Shown here: in pieces, positions 43,764 to 52,845 of the stretch
Numbering within the stretch: position 1 is the stretch's first letter
Layout: every line of letters starts with the position of its first letter
Position numbers and translations under genes: made by a program
The notes under the pieces: model-generated
What the model was told of the DNA's origin: nothing
Databases searched by the model: none
The model's input: the letters and a program-made list of their open reading frames with translations, nothing else
DNA from: an uncultured Anaerococcus sp.
GTDB taxonomy: Bacteria > Bacillota > Clostridia > Tissierellales > Peptoniphilaceae
Direction: 5' to 3'
NCBI GenBank assembly: GCA_943914475.1
Contig: CALUCE010000001.1
Location: forward strand, 62,001-126,000
DNA length: 64,000 nucleotides

Positions 43764-44421
43764 TAAAACCGATGCCCCAAACAGTCTTTATGTATTCATC
43801 GTCTGTATATTCTTTAATCTTTTTTCTGATGTTTGAAACATGAACATTTATAGAATTATCTGTAGCCAAGTAATAATCACCAAAGACATTTTCATAGATA
43901 GCTTCCTTGGTAAAAACTTGCCTAGGATTTGACATAAGAACTTCAAGAATTTTAAATTCTGATTTAGTTAAATTAAGGTCCTTGTCTTTTAAAAGTGCCT
44001 TAAAGTTTTTTGGGTCAAGTTTAAGATCTTTAAAGCTAAGCTTTGTGCTTTCAAAATTTTTAGGGCTTCTTTTTAAAAGAATATTTACCCTAGCAAGAAG
44101 CTCATCAAGGTTAAAGGGCTTGGTCATATAGTCATCAGCTCCACCATTTAAAAGGGCAAGTTTAGAGTCCATAGAGTCTTTTGATGAAAGAATTAGGACT
44201 GGAAGGTCTTTTTCTTGCTTTATTTTTTTAATAACTTCTTCTCCTGAAAGTCCTGGCAACATAAGGTCTAGGATGACTAGGTCTATATCTTCTTTTAAAT
44301 AAAGTAAAGCTTCTGTGCCAGAATATGCCTTGATAGGGGCAAAGCCATTGTCCTTTAAAGTTTTTGAAAGTATGTCATTGATATCATTGTCATCTTCTAC
44401 TATAAGAATTCTTTTTTCCAT
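43750..44421 (-). CDS. OmpR-family response regulator
   Basis: A 223-residue regulator: receiver domain with D10-D11, phospho-acceptor D52 and K101, and a winged-helix DNA-binding domain (about 125-222, LNLTKSEFKILEVLM, HVSNIRKKI, IKTVWGIGFKL). It is the first gene of the four-gene signalling/transport unit and is separated from the ATPase gene by 116 bases with a hairpin. An extended -10 (TGA-TATTAT, 44456-44448) precedes it. Confidence 0.95.
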   Translation of the reverse strand: MEKRILIVEDDNDINDILSKTLKDNGFAPIKAYSGTEALLYLKEDIDLVILDLMLPGLSGEEVIKKIKQEKDLPVLILSSKDSMDSKLALLNGGADDYMTKPFNLDELLARVNILLKRSPKNFESTKLSFKDLKLDPKNFKALLKDKDLNLTKSEFKILEVLMSNPRQVFTKEAIYENVFGDYYLATDNSINVHVSNIRKKIKEYTDDEYIKTVWGIGFKLSK

Positions 44422-44543
44422 AAGCTACTCCTGTTTTTCTTATCCTAATAATATCATAAATTTTAGGCAAAAAGCTAAGTATATGTTAGCTAAATTTATA
44501 GAAATTAGTATATTGTTAAAGTGATGCAAAATAGGAGTATAAA

Positions 44544-45668
44544 ATGAAAAAAGTAGGAGGCTATATCCATATTCCTTTCTGTAGGAAAAAGTGCTACTAT
44601 TGTGACTTTTGTGCTTTTCCAAATTTGGAAAACTGGATAGATGGATATTTTGAAAACTTAAAAAAAGAAATTAAACTCTACCAAGATAAAATGTGCTTGG
44701 AAATAGATTCTATATACATAGGGGGAGGAACCCCAACCTATGTGAATCCTAGATATATAGAAGAAGTAGTTAATCTTCTATATGGTTTTAAGATAGATAA
44801 GGATATAGAATTTACCATAGAAGCAAATCCCAATTCCATAGATAAGGAAAAACTAAGTATCTATAAGGATCTTGGAATAAATAGGATTTCTCTTGGTGTC
44901 CAATCCTTTGATGATGAGATTTTAAAGAAGATAGGTAGGGACCACACAAGGGCAAGGGTCTTAAAGGATATTGACCTTATAAGAAATTCTGGCTTTGATA
45001 ACTTATCCCTTGATTTAATAATAAACCTACCTGGCCAAAATAAAGAAAAAATAATGATAGACCTAAACTTTGTTAAGAAAATAGGACCAGAACACTTATC
45101 CTGGTATTCCTTGATTATAGAAGAAGGGTCTAGGTTTTATACTTTAGATAAAAAAGGTCTTTTAGACATTTTTGATGAGGACTTGGAAAGAGATATTTAT
45201 AAGGACTTGGTTTACGAACTTGATGAAATAGGTCTTCACAGGTATGAAATTTCAAACTTTGCCAAAAAGGGATTTGAATCTTATCACAACAAAAAGTACT
45301 GGGAAACAGAAGGCTATGTGGCCTTTGGCCTATCTGGGTCTGGATTTTTGTCAAACTACAGGTACAACAATGTAAGAAACTTTGTTAAATATGAAAATCT
45401 AGTTAATAAAGGACTTTTCCCTGTAGAAGATTATGAATATATAGATATGAAAGAAAGGGAAAAGGAATATATTATCTTTAAACTTAGGGAGACTTCTGGT
45501 ATCAACCTAAAAAGATTTAAGGAAATCTTTGGCCATGATTTCTTATCTACTTATAAAGATCTTGTTGATAAGTTTTATAGGCTGGGATATTTTAAACTAG
45601 GTGAAAACATTAGTTTTACAGACAAGGGCATGGATTTATCCAATGAATTTTATATAGAAATTATTTAA
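44544..45668 (+). CDS. hemW: Radical SAM protein HemW (heme chaperone)
   Basis: HemW is a radical-SAM protein once called oxygen-independent coproporphyrinogen oxidase and now considered a heme-trafficking factor. The 374-residue protein has the CX3CX2C cluster (C13, C17, C20) in HIPFCRKKCYYCDFC, the IYIGGGTPTYV segment and the HemW C-terminal domain. True HemN has extra residues that are missing here. Its place right before hrcA is a conserved Firmicutes pattern. Ribosome-binding site ATAGGAG. Confidence 0.92.
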   Translation: MKKVGGYIHIPFCRKKCYYCDFCAFPNLENWIDGYFENLKKEIKLYQDKMCLEIDSIYIGGGTPTYVNPRYIEEVVNLLYGFKIDKDIEFTIEANPNSIDKEKLSIYKDLGINRISLGVQSFDDEILKKIGRDHTRARVLKDIDLIRNSGFDNLSLDLIINLPGQNKEKIMIDLNFVKKIGPEHLSWYSLIIEEGSRFYTLDKKGLLDIFDEDLERDIYKDLVYELDEIGLHRYEISNFAKKGFESYHNKKYWETEGYVAFGLSGSGFLSNYRYNNVRNFVKYENLVNKGLFPVEDYEYIDMKEREKEYIIFKLRETSGINLKRFKEIFGHDFLSTYKDLVDKFYRLGYFKLGENISFTDKGMDLSNEFYIEII

Positions 45669-45669
45669 C

Positions 45670-45697
45670 TTGACAGGGAATATATAGGTAGTATATT
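45670..45697 (+). promoter_or_regulatory. Promoter of the hrcA heat-shock operon
   Basis: TTGACA (45670-45675), 16-bp spacer, TATATT (45692-45697), immediately followed by the CIRCE element, where HrcA binding would block initiation. Confidence 0.75.
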
Positions 45698-45701
45698 AAT
45701 A

Positions 45702-45728
45702 TTAGCAGTCAGATGAAAAGAGTGCTAA
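45702..45728 (+). promoter_or_regulatory. CIRCE operator (HrcA binding site)
   Basis: TTAGCAGTC (45702-45710), 9-base spacer, GAGTGCTAA (45720-45728). Only one base of the left arm differs from the canonical TTAGCACTC-N9-GAGTGCTAA. Confidence 0.95.
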
Positions 45729-45741
45729 ATGAGGTGAATAC

Positions 45742-46755
45742 ATGAATGAGAGAAAACGAATGATACTTTTCTCTGTCATAAACTCATATATTAATGCCGG
45801 AGAACCAATCGGCTCAAAATCATTGGCAAATGAATATTCACTAGATATATCATCGGCTACTATCAGAAATGAAATGTCAACTTTAGAGAAAATGGGTTTT
45901 CTAGAAAAGGCCCATACCTCTAGTGGAAGACTTCCTTCTGATAAGGGCTATAGGGTTTATGTAAACCACTTGCTTGAAAATGAAGTTGATCCATCCTACA
46001 AGGATGAGATTAATATGAAACAGTTGGAGAAGATTCTTGATAAGAAATATGATAATGTATCAAATGTTGTCGAGAACGCCACAACCATTCTTTCAAGAAT
46101 GACCAAACTCACAGCTATGTCCATGACCCTTAAAAATAATATAACAAAGTTAGTTAATCTTGAAATTATAAGGCTAGATTCCAAATCTTTGTTATTTATC
46201 GCAGTCTATGACAATGCGAGTATAGTCAATGATAGGGTATATTTAAACAATGATATATCCGATGAGGAACTTAAAACTATAAATGAAATCCTAAAAAGGG
46301 AGATAGTTGGTTCTAATGTCAATGATATTTCACAAAAACTTAAAGACTTGGAAGATTCTATTTTAAAGGCCTATAGTCATTTGTTAAATGAGATGAAAAA
46401 TAAGATAGAAAACCAATCTTTGTCAGATCTTACCAAAGAAGTTGTGATAAAAGGGATTGGCAACATCTTTAATTTTAAAGAATTTGAAGATTTATCAAAG
46501 GCTAAGGAGTTTATTAAATTATTCGATAGTAAGGAAAGAATCAAAGATCTAATGGAAGATTCCAATGGAGACCTAACAGTCACTATCGGAGATGAAAACC
46601 AAATAAGTGAGTTAAAATCATCAACTATTATTACCTCGCGTTTTGCCTATGACAATGACACTGTAGGCCAAATCGGTATAGTAGGACTCACGAGGATAAA
46701 CTACAAAGAAGTAATTTCAAGTATAAGATTGATATCTGATTTACTTAGCAAATAA
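45742..46755 (+). CDS. hrcA: Heat-inducible transcription repressor HrcA
   Basis: HrcA represses groE and dnaK operons through CIRCE and needs GroEL for activity. The 337-residue protein has the winged-helix N-terminus (SSATIRNEMSTLEKMGFLEKAHTSSGRLPSDKGYR) and the GAF-like dimerisation region ending GIVGLTRINYKEVISSIRLI. It is the first gene behind its own operator. Ribosome-binding site GAGGTGA. Confidence 0.97.
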   Translation: MNERKRMILFSVINSYINAGEPIGSKSLANEYSLDISSATIRNEMSTLEKMGFLEKAHTSSGRLPSDKGYRVYVNHLLENEVDPSYKDEINMKQLEKILDKKYDNVSNVVENATTILSRMTKLTAMSMTLKNNITKLVNLEIIRLDSKSLLFIAVYDNASIVNDRVYLNNDISDEELKTINEILKREIVGSNVNDISQKLKDLEDSILKAYSHLLNEMKNKIENQSLSDLTKEVVIKGIGNIFNFKEFEDLSKAKEFIKLFDSKERIKDLMEDSNGDLTVTIGDENQISELKSSTIITSRFAYDNDTVGQIGIVGLTRINYKEVISSIRLISDLLSK

Positions 46756-46772
46756 ATAAGAGAGGTGCACAG

Positions 46773-47333
46773 TTGGCAGAAGAGAAAAAAAATAAGGATG
46801 AGATGAACACAGATTCTGAAACAGACAAGCTTGAAGAAGAAATCGAAGAAGAGATTGAGGAAATTGAAGCTGAAGCTGTGGATGAAAATGGAGATCCTTG
46901 CGAAAAATCAAGTCCTGATCAAAGTAATGAATACTTAGACAAATACCAAAGGTTGCTTGCAGATTTTAACAACTACAAAAGAAGAGAAGAAAAGGCCAAG
47001 GCTGAATTCAAATCTTACGCTGCAGGTTCTTTAATAGAAAAGCTTCTACCAGTTTTAGATAACTTTGACAGGGCTTTAAAAGATTGCGACGAGGAAGATC
47101 CTTTTGTTCAAGGTATAGTAATGACTAGAAATGAGTTATGGAAAGTTTTGGAAAATGAAGGCTTGTCAGAAATTCCTTCTGACAATGAAGAATTTGATCC
47201 AAACTTCCACCAAGCCTTTATGACAGAGGAATCTGACGAAGTTGAAGAAAATCATATTATAGAGACATTCCAAAAAGGATACAAACTTAAAGATAAAGTA
47301 ATAAGACCATCCATGGTTAAAGTAAGCAAATAG
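46773..47333 (+). CDS. grpE: Nucleotide exchange factor GrpE
   Basis: GrpE releases ADP from DnaK. The 186-residue protein has a long acidic N-terminal segment (about 1-50, many Glu), the dimerising helix (about 55-100, YQRLLADFNNYKRREEK) and the C-terminal beta domain ending KDKVIRPSMVKVSK. The best start is TTG at 46773, with AGAGGTG 5 bases upstream. Seventeen bases separate it from hrcA. Confidence 0.95.
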   Translation: MAEEKKNKDEMNTDSETDKLEEEIEEEIEEIEAEAVDENGDPCEKSSPDQSNEYLDKYQRLLADFNNYKRREEKAKAEFKSYAAGSLIEKLLPVLDNFDRALKDCDEEDPFVQGIVMTRNELWKVLENEGLSEIPSDNEEFDPNFHQAFMTEESDEVEENHIIETFQKGYKLKDKVIRPSMVKVSK

Positions 47334-47344
47334 GAGGATAATTT

Positions 47345-49168
47345 ATGGCTAAAATCATAGGAATTGACTTAGGAACTACAAACTCAGCTGTTGCAGTAAT
47401 AGAAGGTGGAGACGCTACTATTATTCCTAACACTGAAGGTAACAGAACAACCCCATCAATTGTAGCTTTCACAAAAGATGGAGAAAGACTTGTTGGTGAA
47501 ACAGCAAAAAGACAAGCTATCACCAACCCAGACAGAACTATTTCATCTATCAAAAGAGAAATGGGTACTGACTACAAAACAAATGAAATTGATGGAAAGA
47601 AATACACACCAGAAGAAGTTTCTGCAATGATTTTACAAAAACTAAAAGCAGATGCAGAAAGCTATCTTAATGATACAGTAACAGATGCTGTAATTACAGT
47701 ACCTGCTTACTTTACAGATGCTCAAAGACAAGCAACAAAAGATGCTGGAAAGATTGCTGGTTTAAATGTAAACAGAATTATCAACGAACCAACAGCTGCA
47801 GCTCTAGCTTATGGTATGGATGAAGAACATGACCAATCAAAAATTATGGTATATGACCTTGGTGGTGGTACCTTCGACGTTTCTATCCTAGAAGTAGGAG
47901 ATGGAGTATTTGAAGTACTAGCAACAAGAGGTAATAACAGACTAGGTGGAGATGACTTTGATAACAAACTAGTTGACTACCTAGCAGCTGAATTCAAAAA
48001 AGAATCAGGTGTTGACTTAACCAAAGACCTAACAGCTATGCAAAGACTTAAAGATGCAGCAGAAAAAGCTAAGAAGGAACTTTCATCAACCAAGACAACC
48101 AATGTTAACCTTCCATTTATCACCGCTGTAGATGGACAACCAGTTCATATGGACATCACAGTTACAAGAGCTAAATTTGAAGAATTAACTAGAGATTTAG
48201 TTGAAGAAACTAGAAAACCAGTTAATGATGCCCTAGCTGATGCAGGACTATCTGCAAGCGAAGTAGAAAAAGTACTCCTTGTTGGTGGTTCAACAAGAAT
48301 CCCAGCTGTTCAAGAGCTAGTTAAAGACATTACTGGAAAAGAACCACAAAGAGATATAAACCCAGATGAATGTGTAGCCCTAGGTGCTGCTATTCAAGGT
48401 GGAGTTCTTACAGGTGAAGTAAAAGACTTACTACTACTAGACGTTACACCATTATCTCTAGGTATAGAAACTCTTGGTGGTGTTGCTACAAAACTTATAG
48501 AAAGAAACACAACCATTCCTACAAAGAAATCTCAAATCTTTACAACAGCAGCAGATGGACAAACTGATGTAGACATCCACGTTGTTCAAGGTGAAAGAGA
48601 AATGGCTGCAGACAATACTACTCTTGGTAGATTCCAACTTACTGGTATACCTCCAGCAAAAAGAGGAGTTCCACAAATCGAAGTTACCTTTGATATTGAT
48701 GCCAACGGTATAGTAAATGTTACAGCAAAAGACCAAGGCTCAGGTAAGGAACAAAAAATTACCATCACATCTTCAACATCTATGACTGAAGAAGAAATAG
48801 ATAAGAAGGTTAAGGAAGCAGAGAAATTTGCTGAAGAAGATAAGAAAAAGAAAGAAGCTATCGAAGTTAAAAACAATGCTGAATCTTTAGTATACCAAGC
48901 TAGAAAAACTATGGATGAAGCAAAGGTTGAAGGTAGTGAAAAAGATAAGATTGAAGAAAAAATCAAAGATCTTGAAGATGCTATAAAGACTGACGATACA
49001 GAAGAAATCAAGGCTAAAACAGATGCCTTATCTGAAACAATTTACTCTATTAGTGAACAACTTTATAAGAATGCTCAAGCTAGTCAAGAAGGACAAGCTG
49101 GAAACGGCGGCTCAGATGATGATGACGTAGTTGATGCTGACTATGAAGTTGTAGATGACGAAGAGTAA
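47345..49168 (+). CDS. dnaK: Chaperone DnaK (Hsp70)
   Basis: The 607-residue Hsp70. Landmarks are GIDLGTTNSAVAVIEGG (N-terminal phosphate loop), VYDLGGGTFDVS and VGGSTRIPAVQ in the ATPase domain. The substrate-binding domain (DVTPLSLGIETLGG) and a helical lid with a Gly/Asp-rich tail ending DDDDVVDADYEVVDDEE follow. Ribosome-binding site TAGGAGGA. Standard Gram-positive size, without the extra ATPase-domain loop of proteobacterial DnaK. Confidence 0.98.
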   Translation: MAKIIGIDLGTTNSAVAVIEGGDATIIPNTEGNRTTPSIVAFTKDGERLVGETAKRQAITNPDRTISSIKREMGTDYKTNEIDGKKYTPEEVSAMILQKLKADAESYLNDTVTDAVITVPAYFTDAQRQATKDAGKIAGLNVNRIINEPTAAALAYGMDEEHDQSKIMVYDLGGGTFDVSILEVGDGVFEVLATRGNNRLGGDDFDNKLVDYLAAEFKKESGVDLTKDLTAMQRLKDAAEKAKKELSSTKTTNVNLPFITAVDGQPVHMDITVTRAKFEELTRDLVEETRKPVNDALADAGLSASEVEKVLLVGGSTRIPAVQELVKDITGKEPQRDINPDECVALGAAIQGGVLTGEVKDLLLLDVTPLSLGIETLGGVATKLIERNTTIPTKKSQIFTTAADGQTDVDIHVVQGEREMAADNTTLGRFQLTGIPPAKRGVPQIEVTFDIDANGIVNVTAKDQGSGKEQKITITSSTSMTEEEIDKKVKEAEKFAEEDKKKKEAIEVKNNAESLVYQARKTMDEAKVEGSEKDKIEEKIKDLEDAIKTDDTEEIKAKTDALSETIYSISEQLYKNAQASQEGQAGNGGSDDDDVVDADYEVVDDEE

Positions 49169-49188
49169 AATAAAAGAATTTAAGAGAT

Positions 49189-49217
49189 AAAAGGGGCTAT
49201 TGAAAATAGTTCCTTTT
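49189..49217 (+). terminator. Hairpin between dnaK and dnaJ (partial terminator or mRNA stabiliser)
   Basis: A 13-bp stem with two G-U pairs (49189-49201 with 49205-49217) and a GAA loop. The following T run is poor, so it may attenuate transcription or protect the dnaK message. Confidence 0.55.
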
Positions 49218-49261
49218 AGCTTTTATAGGGCTTTTAACTTTAAAAATAATTAAAAATAAGC

Positions 49262-49267
49262 TATAAT
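49262..49267 (+). promoter_or_regulatory. Possible dnaJ promoter -10
   Basis: TATAAT in the 184-bp dnaK-dnaJ gap. The -35 at 17 bp is only TTTAAA. No CIRCE copy is found here. Confidence 0.35.
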
Positions 49268-49352
49268 AAAATATTGTAATATGAGTATTTACTTATAAGA
49301 AAATAAAGTTATTTCCTCTTGGATTTAGCTTTTTTTATGTCAAGGAGGATTA

Positions 49353-50474
49353 ATGAAAGACCCATATGAAGTCCTTGGGGTTGATAGGAATATAACCCAA
49401 GATGAATTAAAAAGAAAATATAGGAAATTAGCCAAAGAATATCACCCAGACCTTAATCCTGGAGATGAAGAAAAAGCTGAAAAATTCAAAGAGATAGGCT
49501 TATCCTATGAAATATTATCTGATCCTGAAAAAAGATCAGCCTATGATAGATATGGAGAAAGTGCCTTTACAGGTGGAGCTGGCGGTCCAGGAGGATTTGC
49601 AGACTTCTCTGACTTTTCTGATATATTTGGTTCCTTCTTTGGAGATATCTTTGGAGGTGGTCAAAGCTCCTATCAAAGAGCCAATAGACCTACAAAGGGA
49701 GCCGATATTCAACAAGTAGTCAACCTAACATTTAAGGAAGCTTGTTTTGGTGTAAGCAAGGAAGTGCAAGTAAGAAGAGAAGTTATTTGTGATACTTGCA
49801 ATGGTTCTGGTGCTAAGGATAAATCAAAGATTCACACCTGTGAAAAATGTAAGGGAACAGGAAGGATTAACACTGTAAGCCAAACTCCATTTGGAACTAT
49901 ATCAAGACAAACAACCTGTGATGCCTGTGGTGGTAGTGGAGAAATCATAGAAGAAAAATGTGATACTTGCCATGGCCAAGGTAGGAATTACAAGTATGAA
50001 ACTATAAAGGTTGATATCCCATCAGGAGTAGAAACTGAAAATATAATGAGAGTTACTGGCAAGGGACATGCAGGAGAAAATGGTGGTCCAAATGGTGATC
50101 TTTATATAATTATCCATGTTGAAGAACATGAGATCTTCAAAAGGAATGGACTTGATATCTACTATGAAATGCCAATTACTTTTGCAACAGCAGCTCTTGG
50201 TGGAAATATAGATATTCCTACCCTAACAGCAACCCAAGAGTACCACATACCAGAAGGAACTCAAACAGGAACCAAGTTTAAGCTTAAAAACGAAGGTATC
50301 AAAAACGAAAGAACAGGTAGGAAGGGAGACCTATACTTCTATGTAAAGGTCATCACTCCAAAGAAGATGTCCAAGGAACAAAAGGAAAAGCTAAAGGAAT
50401 TTGCTGAAGTTTCTGGCCAAGAAATCAAAGAAGAAAAGACTTTCTTCTCAAAATTAAAGGATTTATTTGACTAA
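49353..50474 (+). CDS. dnaJ: Chaperone DnaJ (Hsp40)
   Basis: Type I DnaJ of 373 residues: J domain with HPD at 31-33, a Gly/Phe-rich linker (about 70-110), the zinc region with four CxxCxGxG repeats (CDTCNGSG, CEKCKGTG, CDACGGSG, CDTCHGQG) and the substrate-binding C-terminal domains. Ribosome-binding site AAGGAGGA. It shares one base with mtaB (TAATG), so the two are translated together. Confidence 0.97.
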   Translation: MKDPYEVLGVDRNITQDELKRKYRKLAKEYHPDLNPGDEEKAEKFKEIGLSYEILSDPEKRSAYDRYGESAFTGGAGGPGGFADFSDFSDIFGSFFGDIFGGGQSSYQRANRPTKGADIQQVVNLTFKEACFGVSKEVQVRREVICDTCNGSGAKDKSKIHTCEKCKGTGRINTVSQTPFGTISRQTTCDACGGSGEIIEEKCDTCHGQGRNYKYETIKVDIPSGVETENIMRVTGKGHAGENGGPNGDLYIIIHVEEHEIFKRNGLDIYYEMPITFATAALGGNIDIPTLTATQEYHIPEGTQTGTKFKLKNEGIKNERTGRKGDLYFYVKVITPKKMSKEQKEKLKEFAEVSGQEIKEEKTFFSKLKDLFD

Positions 50475-51775
50475 TGAAAAAAACTTTTAATATTCTAACC
50501 CTAGGATGCAAGGTAAACCAATACGAATCCGAGGCTATAGAAGAATTATTTATTAATAGAGGTTTTGAAAAAAAGGAAGACCATGCAGACATATATGTAA
50601 TAAATACCTGTACGGTAACAAATATGTCTGATAGAAAATCTAGACAGACCATATCCAGGGCAAGGAAGGAAAACCCAAATGCTGTTATAGCTGTAATGGG
50701 TTGCTACTCCCAAGTAAAACCAGAAGAGGTTAAAAAGATAGATGGAGTAGATATTATCCTGGGTTCTAGAAACAAGGAAGATGTAGTAAGCTTGTGTGAA
50801 GACTTCTTCCAAGACAAAAAACAAATTGATGATGTAATTAGCCTAAGTGAAACAAAAACTATAGAAGAGCTTCAAATAGAAAACCAATCAGAAATGACCA
50901 GGGCCTATATAAAAATCCAAGATGGATGCAATATGTACTGTTCTTATTGTATGATTCCTTATGCAAGAGGAGATATTTCCTCAAGAGATATGGATTCTAT
51001 AGTAGGCGAAGCCAAAAGACTTGCTGATAATGGCTTTAAAGAAATAGTCTTGACTGGTATTCATGTATCATCCTATGGTAAGGAAAAAGAACTAGAGGAA
51101 AAATCTGACCTTATAGAGGTTATAGAAAATGTTGCCAAGGTTGATGGCATAGAAAGAATAAGACTTTCATCTATGGAACCTAGACATATAACAAGAGATT
51201 TCCTAGAAAGAGTGAAGGCTACAGGGAAGGCTTGTGACCACTTCCACCTATCCCTACAATCAGGATCTGACCATGTCCTAGATTTAATGAATAGAAAGTA
51301 TGATACAAAGATCTACAAAGAGAAGGTGGACCTTATTAGGGAAGTATTCGCAAATGCTGGCCTTACTACAGATATAATAGTAGGCTTCCCACAAGAAACT
51401 GAGGAAGATCATAGGGATACACTAGACTTTATCAAAGATATAGAATTTTCTAAAATTCACGTCTTTAAATACTCTAAGAGAACAGGGACCAAGGCTGCAG
51501 CCATGACAGGTCAAATAGATGGTAATATCAAAAAAGAAAGATCCCATGATGTTTCAAGTCTTGAAGAAGAAATTAGAAAAAATTTCCTAGAAAAACAAGT
51601 AGGAAAAACTCTTTCTGTATTATTTGAGACAAAATCTGATATGGAAGGTTTCATGTCAGGCTATTCTACTAACTACCTTAGGGTAAATGTAAAAAATGAT
51701 GTAGAAGATAATGAAATCAGGGATGTCTTAATAAAAGAAGTAAAAAATGACGAGCTTATAGGAGAATTAGTCTAA
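50474..51775 (+). CDS. mtaB: tRNA (N6-threonylcarbamoyladenosine-37) methylthiotransferase MtaB
   Basis: MtaB inserts a methylthio group at C2 of t6A37 in tRNAs reading ANN codons. The 433-residue protein has the UPF0004 domain cysteines C12, C47 and C78, the radical SAM cluster C153/C157/C160 (CNMYCSYC) and a C-terminal TRAM-like region. GCKVNQYES at the start is characteristic of the MtaB rather than MiaB branch. It is often found downstream of dnaJ in Firmicutes, as here. Confidence 0.92.
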   Translation: MKKTFNILTLGCKVNQYESEAIEELFINRGFEKKEDHADIYVINTCTVTNMSDRKSRQTISRARKENPNAVIAVMGCYSQVKPEEVKKIDGVDIILGSRNKEDVVSLCEDFFQDKKQIDDVISLSETKTIEELQIENQSEMTRAYIKIQDGCNMYCSYCMIPYARGDISSRDMDSIVGEAKRLADNGFKEIVLTGIHVSSYGKEKELEEKSDLIEVIENVAKVDGIERIRLSSMEPRHITRDFLERVKATGKACDHFHLSLQSGSDHVLDLMNRKYDTKIYKEKVDLIREVFANAGLTTDIIVGFPQETEEDHRDTLDFIKDIEFSKIHVFKYSKRTGTKAAAMTGQIDGNIKKERSHDVSSLEEEIRKNFLEKQVGKTLSVLFETKSDMEGFMSGYSTNYLRVNVKNDVEDNEIRDVLIKEVKNDELIGELV

Positions 51776-51842
51776 ATCTTATAAAAGCCTATAAAATATA
51801 AGACTATTTATGATAAAAGTCATAAAAAATTAACAAAAATAT

Positions 51843-51871
51843 TTTACCTTTATCTTTAAATATGATAGAAT
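51843..51871 (+). promoter_or_regulatory. hinT promoter
   Basis: TTTACC (51843-51848), 17-bp spacer, TAGAAT (51866-51871) with TGA extension. Confidence 0.55.
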
Positions 51872-51892
51872 ATTTATCAATGGGGGTGAAGT

Positions 51893-52234
51893 ATGGACTG
51901 TGTATTTTGCAAGATTGCATCTGGAGAAATTCCCACAGATAAGATCTATGAAGATGATGAATTGATTGCATTTTATGATCTAGATCCACAAGCGCCTATC
52001 CATTTTCTTGTAATTCCAAAAAAACACATCGAAAGCAATGATGATCTTACAGAAGAAGATGCCCATCTAATGGGCAAGATTTTCCTAACTATCAAAAAGA
52101 TAGCAAGAGATTTAGGTATTGCCGATGAAGGTTATCGTATTGTAAATAACATTGGAGAATATGGAGGACAAACAGTCCACCATATGCATTTCCATGTACT
52201 AGGCGGTAGAGGTTTTAAATGGCCTCCAGGCTGA
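51893..52234 (+). CDS. hinT: HIT family (HinT-like) nucleotide hydrolase
   Basis: A 113-residue histidine-triad protein. HIT members hydrolyse purine phosphoramidates or aminoacyl-adenylates. The triad H97, H99 and H101 is in HHMHFHVLGG, and the N-terminus has CVFCKIASGEIP with a possible zinc cysteine pair. Ribosome-binding site GGGGGTGA. It lies 42 bases before rpsU, with which it may share a message. Confidence 0.94.
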   Translation: MDCVFCKIASGEIPTDKIYEDDELIAFYDLDPQAPIHFLVIPKKHIESNDDLTEEDAHLMGKIFLTIKKIARDLGIADEGYRIVNNIGEYGGQTVHHMHFHVLGGRGFKWPPG

Positions 52235-52276
52235 TAATATGATAATTTGTTTTGTATGAGAGGAGGGATAGAAGAG

Positions 52277-52456
52277 ATGACAGAGATCAGAGTTGGAGAA
52301 AATGAATCAATTGATAATGCAATTAAAAGATTCAAAAGACAATGCGCAAGATCCGGTGTTCTAACAGAATACAGAAAAAGAGAACACTACGAAAAGCCAA
52401 GCTTAAAGAGAAAGAAAAAATCTGAAGCTGCTAAAAGAAAAAATAGAAGAAAATAA
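52277..52456 (+). CDS. rpsU: 30S ribosomal protein S21
   Basis: A 59-residue basic protein with the family start TEIRVGENESIDNAIKRFKRQ and a Lys/Arg-rich tail. S21 helps base pairing between mRNA and the anti-Shine-Dalgarno sequence in those bacteria that have it. The frame extends 10 codons upstream, but ATG at 52277 is preceded by AGGAGGG at 9 bases and gives the conserved N-terminus. A terminator follows. Confidence 0.96.
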   Translation: MTEIRVGENESIDNAIKRFKRQCARSGVLTEYRKREHYEKPSLKRKKKSEAAKRKNRRK

Positions 52457-52468
52457 TTTTAAATTATC

Positions 52469-52493
52469 AAAGGCCCTTTTGGGTCTTTTTTTC
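52469..52493 (+). terminator. Terminator after rpsU
   Basis: AAAGGCCC (52469-52476), TTTT loop, GGGTCTTT (52481-52488), then T's. Confidence 0.85.
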
Positions 52494-52603
52494 TTATGGA
52501 GATTTTAAGCTCGTATCCTTAGAATATGAAGAATCTATAAGCTTTAAATAAACTATATAAATAAGCTTAGCTAGACAATATATTTTTAAATAATAAATTT
52601 TGT
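52494..52603. other. Gene-free AT-rich spacer before the rib promoter
   Basis: Only a TAAGCTT/AAGCTTA inverted pair (52538-52544 and 52563-52569) stands out. No gene or known RNA is recognised. The full gap from rpsU to ribD (52457-52845) also holds the terminators, promoter and riboswitch listed separately. Confidence 0.5.
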
Positions 52604-52632
52604 TTGACAGAAAACGTTTTATGGTTTATAGT
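52604..52632 (+). promoter_or_regulatory. Promoter of the riboflavin operon
   Basis: TTGACA (52604-52609), 17-bp spacer, TATAGT (52627-52632). Predicted start about 15-20 bases before the riboswitch. Confidence 0.8.
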
Positions 52633-52655
52633 AGGTAATGAAATAAATAACACAA

Positions 52656-52760
52656 ATCTTCAGGGCGGAGTGAAATTCTCCACCGGCGGTTATAGTCCGC
52701 GAGCGCAAGCTGAATCAGTGAAATTCTGATACCGACAGTATAGTCTGGATGAAAGAAGTA
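52656..52760 (+). ncRNA. FMN riboswitch (RFN element)
   Basis: All the conserved blocks of the RFN aptamer are present in order: ATCTTCAGGGCGGAGTGAAA, TCTCCACCGGCGGT, CCGCGAGCG, the variable stem, ATACCGACAGTATAGTCTGG and the closing GATGAAAGAAG. It precedes ribD and a terminator hairpin, so FMN binding should stop transcription of the rib genes. Confidence 0.98.
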
Positions 52761-52786
52761 TGAGCTTTATTTGCTTATGAAATTTT

Positions 52787-52812
52787 AGGTCCCTGAAAGG
52801 GACTTTTTCTTT
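52787..52812 (+). terminator. Riboswitch-controlled terminator
   Basis: AGGTCCC (52787-52793) pairs with GGGACTT (52799-52805), then TTTTCTTTT. It lies between aptamer and ribD and is the expected expression platform. Confidence 0.85.
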
Positions 52813-52845
52813 TGCCAAAAATGAAGATTGTGGATTGGAGGCAAA

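Noticed and set aside
49169..49352. Second CIRCE element before dnaJ
   Set aside because: The dnaK-dnaJ gap has a hairpin and a possible -10, but no TTAGCACTC-type half-sites.
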